From Humibacter sp049446075 (lineage in GTDB: Bacteria; Actinomycetota; Actinomycetes; Actinomycetales; Microbacteriaceae): a stretch of DNA of 64,000 nt. The stretch lies in contig NZ_JBMSEB010000001.1 in assembly GCF_049446075.1 (NCBI RefSeq), positions 1,612,001-1,676,000 of the forward strand. The letters run 5' to 3'. The position numbers and the translations under genes are program-made. Positions 53,704 to 64,000 of this stretch are shown piece after piece; position 1 is the first letter of the stretch; every line of letters begins with the position of its first letter. Under the pieces are notes generated by a model. The model did not search any database. It saw only the letters and a program-made list of their open reading frames with translations, and was not told the origin of the DNA.

Positions 53704-55065
53704 TCAGGCCGCTGGTGTTGCCGGGCCTGCCGCCATCCGACGCTCGTGTTCGCGCTGAGCCTCGAGGTTTGCCGCGCGCACCCTGCGGCCACGGGCTGCG
53801 ATCCAGGCGCCGAACCACATCGCCACTTCGCGCGCCACCACGGCAGCCGCGATGGTCAGCGGACTGACCCAGAGGGTCCCGAGGAACTGGTTCACCTCGC
53901 TCGTCTTCAGGGTCCACGCCTGCACCGTGACCAGCGCGCCGGCAACGTAGCCGAAGTACACGGCGACGCCGACGACGAACGACCCGATGACGTGCGCCCA
54001 CCATCCGGCGCGGTTCACGATCGCGATGACGAGCGCGTAGACGAGGAAGAACACCACGACGGGAGCCCAGAAGCCGGCCGTCTGCAGGTAGCGCTCCCAG
54101 AGATTCACGGCCGTGTGCGGATTGCGAAGCGCGAAGATGCCGAGTGCTACGGCCGCGAACACGACGGCGTACACGACTGCGGCGATCACATCGATGAGGA
54201 TGCCCACGAGCCGGTTGCCCCGCCTCCTCGGCGGCGTCGGAGCCGTGACATACATAGGCGTAGCGGCCGCGGCGGTCGCGGCGTACGGGACCGGCTCCGG
54301 TTCGGCATTCGTCTGTGTCGCTGCGGGTTCGGCCGCCGGCTCTTCGGTGACGGGAGCGGCCGCTGGTGCTCCGGCGGGAGCCGCCTGGGCTGGCGCACCG
54401 TACACCGGCGCCTGCTCGGCAGGCGGGTACCCTGCGGCGGTCTGTTCTGCGGGCGCGTAGCCGGCCGGAGCCGGCTCGCTCGGCGCATAGCCGGCCGGAG
54501 CTTGCTCGGCATATCCGGGCTCGGCGTCCCCATACCCGGTGGGCGCGGTCTCGCCTGCAGTGCTTCCGTACTGCGGCGTACCGGCATCGGCGGGCGTTGG
54601 CTCGCCGTACCGAGCGTGACTGCTCTCGTAGTCTGCGGGCGCGGAGTCGGCCGGTGCGGTGGCCGCCGCGGAATCGGCTGAGCCGATCCCCGTCCCGTCG
54701 TCGCTTGTGGTCGCGGCCCCGCCTGAGGGCTCGGGCGGCAATACGGTCGGCTCCGACCTCTCGGTGGCCGGCACGTCGTCGTTCCCACGGATCACGTCGA
54801 ACGCGGCCGTGTCGTCGCCGACGTACGCCGGCTGTGCAGCGCCCGTCGGCTCTGCAGCGCTCTCCTCATCGAGGGGTGCGCCCGAAGCCGGCTCACCGGC
54901 ATCCGTCGGCACCTCGTCGATGCGCCTCGTCTCGGCCGGCGCGGAATCGTCCAGCTCCCCACCGGCGGCATCGGTCGACTCCGGTGCGTCCTCGTCCACC
55001 GGTCGCTGCTCGACGGGCTTACGCGTCTCGTCCGCGCCTGACCCGTGCGGTGTCTCGTTGCTCAT
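53704..55065 (-). CDS. Membrane protein with long disordered repeat-rich N-terminus
   Basis: The 453-residue protein (ATG 55065 with GGGGGC upstream) has about 290 residues of acidic, alanine/proline-rich sequence. This includes imperfect repeats of the type A-G-Y-A-P-A-E-Q (about residues 190-240), with many tyrosines. Four membrane helices and a basic C-terminus follow. Such tails occur in actinobacterial membrane proteins of unknown role. It lies downstream of rpoC on the same strand after several hairpins. Confidence 0.7.
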   Translation of the reverse strand: MSNETPHGSGADETRKPVEQRPVDEDAPESTDAAGGELDDSAPAETRRIDEVPTDAGEPASGAPLDEESAAEPTGAAQPAYVGDDTAAFDVIRGNDDVPATERSEPTVLPPEPSGGAATTSDDGTGIGSADSAAATAPADSAPADYESSHARYGEPTPADAGTPQYGSTAGETAPTGYGDAEPGYAEQAPAGYAPSEPAPAGYAPAEQTAAGYPPAEQAPVYGAPAQAAPAGAPAAAPVTEEPAAEPAATQTNAEPEPVPYAATAAAATPMYVTAPTPPRRRGNRLVGILIDVIAAVVYAVVFAAVALGIFALRNPHTAVNLWERYLQTAGFWAPVVVFFLVYALVIAIVNRAGWWAHVIGSFVVGVAVYFGYVAGALVTVQAWTLKTSEVNQFLGTLWVSPLTIAAAVVAREVAMWFGAWIAARGRRVRAANLEAQREHERRMAAGPATPAA

Positions 55066-55250
55066 GGTGCCCCCTGCAATGTTCGCGGCTTCGCCGCCCA
55101 TCAGGCTCAGTCACCTGTCGCGGTGCTCGCGGCTGAGCCGCTCGACAGCTTGCGCCACGGTAGCAGCGGCCGCAACGGGCTTGCGCTAGGCACACCGCAG
55201 GGGGCAGGAAGAGTGCGGATCCACCGTTGCGCAGGCATGCAGCGGAAATG

Positions 55251-55417
55251 ACGAGGAGCCCCGCGCCGTGATGGCGCGGGGCTCCTCGTGTCCCGGTGAG
55301 GCGGTTGCCTCGCAGGGAAAGCAAGCAAGCTTGCTTTCCCCTCCCTCAATCAGTTGTATCGCCGCTTCGCGGCTCACAACTTCCCGCGGTTCGGCGAAAC
55401 GAGCAAGCTCGTTTCGC
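55251..55417 (-). terminator. Cluster of three hairpins downstream of rpoC
   Basis: After the rpoC stop come GCGAAACGAGC-AA-GCTCGTTTCGC (55394-55417), GGGAAAGCAAGC-AA-GCTTGCTTTCCC (55315-55340) and a perfect 17-base stem with 5-base loop (55251-55267 with 55273-55289). The last is the likely rpoBC terminator. The 363-base gap 55066-55428 holds nothing else that I recognise. Confidence 0.7.
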
Positions 55418-55428
55418 TCTCACCTTGG

Positions 55429-58400
55429 TCAGTTGTAGGTACCGGGGGTGTAGTCGTCCGAGCTGAAGCTGTCGAAGTCGACGAAGCTCAGATCGTTCTC
55501 GTTGAACACGGTGTCGTCGGTGAAGATGCGGTTCGGGTAACGCTCCGCCTTCGCCTCCTCGGTGGGCTCGACCGTCACGTTGCGGTAACGGGTGAGACCC
55601 GTGCCCGCAGGGATCAGCTTTCCGATGATCACGTTCTCCTTGAGACCGATCAGCGGATCGCGCTTGCCCTCCATGGCGGCCTGCGTGAGCACACGCGTGG
55701 TCTCCTGGAACGACGCGGCCGACAACCACGACTCCGTCGCGAGCGAGGCCTTGGTGATACCCATGACCTCCTGGCGAGCGGATGCCGTCTTCTTGCCCTC
55801 GGCGAGCGCAGCACGGTTGATCTCGTTGTACTTCGCGCGGTCGACGAACTCACCTGGCAGCAGGTCGGTCTCGCCGTGATCCACCACGGTCACCTTGCGC
55901 AGCATCTGCCGCACGATGACCTCGATGTGCTTGTCGTGGATCGGCACGCCCTGCGAGCGGTACACGCCCTGCACGCCGCCCACGAGGTGCTCCTGCACCG
56001 CGCGGATGCCACGCACGCGCAGCACCTCCTTGGGGTCGACCGTGCCGACAATGAACTGCTGACCGAGCTCCACGTGGTCGCCGTCCTCGACGAGCAGCGT
56101 CGAGCGCTTGAGCACCTGGTAGCGGTGCTCCTCGTCGCCGTTGTCGGGGGTGAGCACGACGTAGCGGGCCTTCTCGGTGTCCTCGATGCGCACGCGGCCT
56201 GCGGCCTCGGCGATCGGGGACGCACCCTTCGGGGTGCGTGCCTCGAACAGCTCCTGCACGCGGGGAAGACCCTGCGTGATGTCGTCGGCGGATGCCGAGC
56301 CACCCGTGTGGAAGGTACGCATCGTCAGCTGCGTACCCGGCTCACCGATGGACTGCGCCGCGATGATGCCGACGGCCTCGCCGATGTCCACGAGCTTGCC
56401 CGTGGCCAGGGAGCGGCCGTAGCACTGCGCGCAGACGCCGACTGCGGACTCGCAGGTCAGCACGGAGCGCACCCGGATGGTCTCGACGCCCGCCCCGATC
56501 AGCTTTTCGATCAGAACGTCACCGACGTCCTCACCGGCCTCGGCCACGACCGTGCCCTTCTCGTCCACCACATCGGTGGACAGGCTGCGGCCGAACACGG
56601 AGTTCTCCACGTTCTCGTCGCGGATGAGCACGCCCTCGGAGTTGCGCGCGCCGATCGAGAGGTCAAGACCCTTCGTCGTTCCGCAGTTGTCTTCGCGGAT
56701 GATGACATCCTGCGAGACGTCGACGAGACGACGCGTGAGGTAACCCGAGTCGGCGGTACGAAGAGCGGTGTCGGCCAGACCCTTGCGGGCACCGTGCGTC
56801 GCGATGAAGTACTCGGCCACCGAGAGACCCTCTGAGTAGCTCGAGATGATCGGACGCGGGATGATCTCACCCTTCGGGTTGTTCACCAGACCGCGCATAC
56901 CTGCGATGTTGCGCACCTGCAGCCAGTTACCACGAGCCCCGGACGACACCATGCGGTTGATGGTGTTGTGCTCCGGGAAGTTCTCGCGCATGGCCTTGGC
57001 GACCTCGTCGGTGGCATCCGTCCAGATCTTGATGAGCTCCTGGCGGCGCTCAGCCTCGGTGGTCAGACCCTTCTCGTACTCGCTCTGAACCTTCGCCGCC
57101 TTCTTCTCGTAGGAGGCGATGATCTCCTTCTTCGAGGGCGGGGTGACGATGTCGCTCAGCGCGACGGTGACGCCCGAGCGCGCTGCCCAGTAGAAGCCGG
57201 CATCCTTCACGCGGTCAAGCGTGGCGGCGACCTCCACCTTCGGGTAACGCTCGGCCAGGTCGTTCACGATCGAGGAGAGCTTGCCCTTGTCGGCGACGGC
57301 CTCCACCCAGGGGTAGTCCTCCGGCAGCGTCTCGTTGAAGATCGCACGACCGAGCGTGGTCTCGCGAAGAGCGGTTCCGCCCTGCACGAAGCCTTCGGGG
57401 GCATCCTCTTCCGCCAGGTACAGACCCGTGAGACGGATGCGCACCTTGGCGTTCAGGTCGAGCGAGCCCTGGTCCTTGGCGAGGATCGCCTCGGAGACCG
57501 ACGAGAACGCACGGCCCTCACCCGTCGCACCCTGCTTGACCGTGGTCAGGTGGTGCAGGCCGATGATCATGTCCTGTGCGGGCAGGGTCACCGGGCGGCC
57601 GTCGGACGGCTTCAGGATGTTGTTCGATGCGAGCATCAGGATGCGCGCCTCGGCCTGGGCCTCCACCGACAGCGGCAGGTGCACAGCCATCTGGTCGCCG
57701 TCGAAGTCCGCGTTGAACGCGGCGCAGACGAGCGGGTGCAGCTGGATGGCCTTACCCTCGACGAGCTGCGGCTCGAAGGCCTGGATGCCCAGACGGTGCA
57801 GCGTAGGCGCACGGTTCAGCAGTACGGGGCGCTCGCGGATGATCTCCTCGAGCACGTCCCACACCTGCGGGTTCGCGCGCTCCACCATGCGCTTGGCGGC
57901 CTTGATGTTCTGCGCGTGCTGCAGGTCGATCAGCCGCTTGATGACGAACGGCTTGAACAGCTCGAGCGCCATGTCCTTCGGCAGACCGCACTGGTGCAGC
58001 TTGAGCTGCGGGCCCACGATGATGACCGAACGGCCCGAGTAGTCGACGCGCTTGCCCAGCAGGTTCTGGCGGAAGCGACCCTGCTTTCCCTTGAGCATGT
58101 CGCTCAGGGACTTCAGGGCACGGTTGCCGGTCCCCGTGACGGGACGACCGCGGCGGCCGTTGTCGAACAGCGCGTCGACGGCCTCCTGCAGCATGCGCTT
58201 CTCGTTGTTCACGATGATCTCGGGAGCCCCGAGGTCGAGAAGGCGGCGCAGACGGTTGTTGCGGTTGATCACGCGACGGTACAGGTCGTTCAGGTCGCTC
58301 GTTGCGAAACGGCCACCGTCGAGCTGCACCATCGGGCGCAGCTCAGGCGGGATCACCGGAACGACGTCGAGCACCATGGCCGCGGGCGAGTTGCCCGTTG

Positions 58401-59310
58401 CGAGGAACGAGGAGACGACGCGCAGTCGCTTGATCGCGCGGATCTTCTTCTGTCCCTTGCCGTTCGCGATCTGGTCGCGGAGCAGCTCGGACTCGGCCTG
58501 CAGGTCGAACGCCTCGAGGCGACGCTTGATCGCCTCTGCCCCCATGTAGGCCGTGAAGTACAGGCCGTAACGGTCGACGAGCTCGTTGAAGTCGGCATCC
58601 TCTGGCTTGAGGTCGCCGACCTTGAGCGTGCGGAAGCCTTCCCACACGCGCTCGAGACGGGCGATGTCTTCGTCGAAGCCCTTGCGGACCTGCGACATCT
58701 CCTTCTCGGCGCCGTCGCGGGTGCGGCGCTTCTGGTCGGCCTTGGCGCCCTCTTCTTCCAGGGCGGCGAGGTCTGTCTCGAGCTTCGCCAGGCGCTCGGC
58801 AACACGGGCGTCGCGCTGGTCGGTGAGCGCCTTGATCTCGAGGCGCAGCTCGTTCTCGAGGCCGGGCAGGTCTTCGTGGCGAGCCTTCTCGTCCACGTCG
58901 ATCACCATGTAGGCGGCGAAGTAGATGACCTTCTCGAGGTCCTTCGGCGCCATGTCGAGCAGGTAGCCGAGGCGCGAGGGCACGCCCTTGAAGTACCAGA
59001 TGTGCGTGACGGGAGCGGCGAGCTCGATGTGGCCCATGCGCTCACGGCGCACCGAGGACTTCGTGACCTCGACACCGCACCTCTCGCACACGATGCCCTT
59101 GAAGCGCACTCGCTTGTACTTGCCGCACGCGCACTCCCAGTCGCGGGAGGGTCCGAAGATCTGCTCACCGAACAGACCGTCCTTCTCCGGCTTCAGGGTG
59201 CGGTAGTTGATCGTCTCGGGCTTCTTGACCTCACCGTGAGACCAACGACGAATGTCGTCTGCCGTGGCCAGGCCGATACGCAGCTCGTCAAAAGTTGTTA
59301 CGTCGAGCAA
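55429..59310 (-). CDS. rpoC: DNA-directed RNA polymerase subunit beta'
   Basis: The 1293-residue subunit has the N-terminal zinc site C-A-C-G-K and C-E-R-C-G, the active-site N-A-D-F-D-G-D-Q-M with three magnesium aspartates, and the second zinc cluster C-E-S-A-V-G-V-C-A-Q-C. The start is M-L-D-V-T-T-F-D-E-L, normal for actinobacteria, and the length is standard. It follows rpoB after 44 bases. Confidence 0.99.
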   Translation of the reverse strand: MLDVTTFDELRIGLATADDIRRWSHGEVKKPETINYRTLKPEKDGLFGEQIFGPSRDWECACGKYKRVRFKGIVCERCGVEVTKSSVRRERMGHIELAAPVTHIWYFKGVPSRLGYLLDMAPKDLEKVIYFAAYMVIDVDEKARHEDLPGLENELRLEIKALTDQRDARVAERLAKLETDLAALEEEGAKADQKRRTRDGAEKEMSQVRKGFDEDIARLERVWEGFRTLKVGDLKPEDADFNELVDRYGLYFTAYMGAEAIKRRLEAFDLQAESELLRDQIANGKGQKKIRAIKRLRVVSSFLATGNSPAAMVLDVVPVIPPELRPMVQLDGGRFATSDLNDLYRRVINRNNRLRRLLDLGAPEIIVNNEKRMLQEAVDALFDNGRRGRPVTGTGNRALKSLSDMLKGKQGRFRQNLLGKRVDYSGRSVIIVGPQLKLHQCGLPKDMALELFKPFVIKRLIDLQHAQNIKAAKRMVERANPQVWDVLEEIIRERPVLLNRAPTLHRLGIQAFEPQLVEGKAIQLHPLVCAAFNADFDGDQMAVHLPLSVEAQAEARILMLASNNILKPSDGRPVTLPAQDMIIGLHHLTTVKQGATGEGRAFSSVSEAILAKDQGSLDLNAKVRIRLTGLYLAEEDAPEGFVQGGTALRETTLGRAIFNETLPEDYPWVEAVADKGKLSSIVNDLAERYPKVEVAATLDRVKDAGFYWAARSGVTVALSDIVTPPSKKEIIASYEKKAAKVQSEYEKGLTTEAERRQELIKIWTDATDEVAKAMRENFPEHNTINRMVSSGARGNWLQVRNIAGMRGLVNNPKGEIIPRPIISSYSEGLSVAEYFIATHGARKGLADTALRTADSGYLTRRLVDVSQDVIIREDNCGTTKGLDLSIGARNSEGVLIRDENVENSVFGRSLSTDVVDEKGTVVAEAGEDVGDVLIEKLIGAGVETIRVRSVLTCESAVGVCAQCYGRSLATGKLVDIGEAVGIIAAQSIGEPGTQLTMRTFHTGGSASADDITQGLPRVQELFEARTPKGASPIAEAAGRVRIEDTEKARYVVLTPDNGDEEHRYQVLKRSTLLVEDGDHVELGQQFIVGTVDPKEVLRVRGIRAVQEHLVGGVQGVYRSQGVPIHDKHIEVIVRQMLRKVTVVDHGETDLLPGEFVDRAKYNEINRAALAEGKKTASARQEVMGITKASLATESWLSAASFQETTRVLTQAAMEGKRDPLIGLKENVIIGKLIPAGTGLTRYRNVTVEPTEEAKAERYPNRIFTDDTVFNENDLSFVDFDSFSSDDYTPGTYN

Positions 59311-59354
59311 TTTCTCTCCTAGTAAGAAAAGTTCGTCAGAAGGTCTGGCTGGCT

Positions 59355-62882
<3,528 letters not shown>

Positions 62883-63138
62883 GGAAATAACCTCCATGGG
62901 GTCCCTCATGGGGACCACGGGTGACTGTCGGTCAGGTTGTGGTGTGGACGAAGACTCCCGCTACAGTGGTGCCCTGCCGTTGTGCTCGTATCTGACCGGC
63001 CCATGGCCCTGTCGACGAAGCGGTCTGCAAGCAGAACCTCCGTGATCAGGACCCTTCGAGGACCCAGCCCATGCACACACCGGGGACACGCAGAGCCGAC
63101 CGCAATATGAAGGCATGAGTGTGGGAGCGCAAAGAACA

Positions 63139-63168
63139 ACTATATGTCAATGCGACGCGCCGTGTCCA
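63139..63168 (-). promoter_or_regulatory. rpoB promoter candidate P1
   Basis: On the minus strand TGGACA (63168-63163) and TATAGT (63144-63139) are 18 bases apart, both one base from consensus. They would give a leader of about 250 bases before rpoB. A second -10 like TATACT lies at 63203-63198, suggesting tandem promoters. The region 62919-63138 holds no gene. Confidence 0.6.
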
Positions 63169-63306
63169 GTTTTTTCTTGACCGATCGAGAATTCAGCAGT
63201 ATAAGCGCCCGGACCAGCCGGTTTATTCCGCGCGCCGCCGTCGCGCAGCTCTGCTGAGCCGGCGTGTCGCGGCGGCGGATGCCGCCCCCCGCCGGCGCCG
63301 GCAGGC

Positions 63307-63589
63307 GGTTTTCAGGACATACTGCGAGGCATCCACACAGTGTCGACGGGTGCTCGTGCCGCCTGAAAACGTGTCTTTGCCGGCAGATGCCGCTCGCGGC
63401 GGCAGCAGCAGCCGGTTTTCAGGACGTGCCGCCAGGCATCCACACAGTGTCGACCGGTGCGCGCGTCGCCTGAAAACGTGTCTTTGCCGGCAGATGCCGC
63501 TCGCGGCGGCGCCAGCAGCCGGTTTTCAGGACGTGCCGCCAGGCATCCACACAGTGTCGACCGGTGCGCGCGTCGCCTGAAAACGTGTC
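63307..63589. repeat. Three tandem 107-base repeats, each holding a 69-base hairpin element
   Basis: Copies start at 63307, 63414 and 63521, exactly 107 bases apart. Each 69-base element runs from GGTTTTCAGG to CCTGAAAACGTGTC, with inverted arms GTTTTCAGG and CCTGAAAAC. Copies 2 and 3 are nearly identical inside, while copy 1 is diverged in the centre. The 38-base stretches between copies are also near-identical, so the array arose by tandem duplication. Confidence 0.85.
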
Positions 63590-63730
63590 GTTGCCGCTGG
63601 GCCGTGCCGGGCGAGGGTGTCGTTGCCGCTGGGCCGGCGCGAACGTGCCGTGCCCGCGGGCCTTCGGTGTGTGTGGTCGGAACGCCGGCCGAAACAGCGG
63701 TCGCGATTCCGGGCGTATTGATCACCAGGC

Positions 63731-63799
63731 GTTTTTCAGGACATGCCGCGACGCATCTCGATAGTGTCCACGACTGCGCGCGTGGCCTGAAAACGCGTC
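63731..63799. repeat. Fourth, diverged copy of the 69-base hairpin element
   Basis: It has the same length and arm layout (TTTTTCAGG ... CCTGAAAACGCGTC) as the array at 63307-63589 but a different centre. It is separated from the third copy by 141 bases of GC-rich sequence without a gene. It lies 120 bases before the partial gene at 63920. Confidence 0.75.
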
Positions 63800-63919
63800 G
63801 CGTCGTCGGCGAGGCCCGCCGCTCCAGCTCGTCCTCCCCAAGCCCACAGCCTGAGCCCTCATCCACAATCCGCTTCGGCGCCCGTTCCGCCGGAGGCTTC
63901 TGCCGACATCCTGCAGTGC

Positions 63920-64000
63920 ATGGATGAACCGCGACTCGGAGTCTTTCCCCTTGCCGAGCTTCGCTTACTGGGCCATTCTCGCTACGCCATAGCCGATGCG
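63920..64000 (+). CDS. N-terminal fragment, AbiEi-like/DUF559 endonuclease family candidate
   Basis: Only 27 residues are in the window. After the ATG at 63920 the frame reads L-G-V-F-P-L-A-E-L-R, then L-G-H-S-R-Y-A-I-A-D-A. This is the winged-helix start of AbiEi-type proteins that often precedes a Vsr/DUF559 nuclease domain, and it is comparable with the N-terminus of the protein encoded at 51744-52820. No ribosome site is evident. The assignment rests on a short stretch and needs the sequence beyond 64000. Confidence 0.45.
   Translation, partial: MDEPRLGVFPLAELRLLGHSRYAIADA

Noticed and set aside
63307..63799. Repeat array considered as a CRISPR
   Set aside because: The repeat is 69 bases with internal dyad and the 38-base intervals are near-identical to each other, so they are not spacers; no cas genes are nearby.

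Overview
The window is a high-GC actinobacterial chromosome segment, most likely from the family Microbacteriaceae. The reasons are GC-rich codon use, rpoB-rpoC and rpsL-rpsG-fusA-tuf in the usual actinobacterial form, GTG/TTG starts, many 1-4 base stop/start overlaps, and a striking abundance of the hexamer GGATGC/GCATCC. No rRNA, tRNA or CRISPR array was recognised.

Bases 1-26914 are an extracellular polysaccharide gene cluster. It holds glycosyltransferases (1-1324, 4669-7214, 14117-15067), a secreted glycoside-hydrolase-like protein (1457-4723), a CDP-deoxysugar set (epimerase-like, C-methyltransferase-like, CDP-glucose 4,6-dehydratase, aminotransferase, glucose-1-phosphate cytidylyltransferase; 7265-12257), two pyruvyltransferase-family proteins, a PIG-L deacetylase and the polyprenyl-phosphate sugar-1-phosphate transferase that would start the repeat unit (25409-26914). 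Embedded in it is a tightly overlapped minus-strand operon (16738-25279). It encodes a phosphopantetheinyl transferase, a carrier protein, an amino acid:carrier-protein ligase, a tandem alpha/beta hydrolase, an acyl-CoA-dehydrogenase-like flavoprotein, a flavin reductase, an ATP-grasp enzyme, an esterase and a PAP2 phosphatase. This looks like a dedicated route that loads, oxidises and transfers an amino acid, perhaps onto the polymer.

Bases 27270-29513 hold a tiny LAXTG-type sortase substrate and a DUF4012 protein. Bases 29678-34174 are the translation operon (tuf, fusA, rpsG, rpsL), followed by an F420-type oxidoreductase (34560-35546).

Bases 35657-48099 are a type VII secretion/polymorphic toxin locus. 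It encodes an FHA-containing EssC/EccC ATPase, a WXG100 protein, a 1844-residue RHS/YD-repeat effector and three small overlapping membrane-protein genes (candidate immunity genes), plus a 60-bp remnant of a second copy of the first of them. Bases 48210-51605 are a PadR-HAAS-ABC transporter operon with an operator-overlapped, probably leaderless promoter.

Bases 51681-53070 hold a Vsr/DUF559-type endonuclease gene bracketed by two near-identical hairpin elements and by tandem repeats. At the right edge (63307-64000) the start of a second gene of apparently the same family lies next to four copies of a different hairpin element. Between these are two membrane-protein genes and rpoC-rpoB (55429-62882) with a long leader and tandem candidate promoters.

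The most promising undescribed systems are (i) the amino-acyl carrier-protein module inside a polysaccharide cluster, (ii) the association of palindromic elements with the endonuclease genes, and (iii) the RHS effector of a type VII system paired with an all-membrane candidate immunity set.
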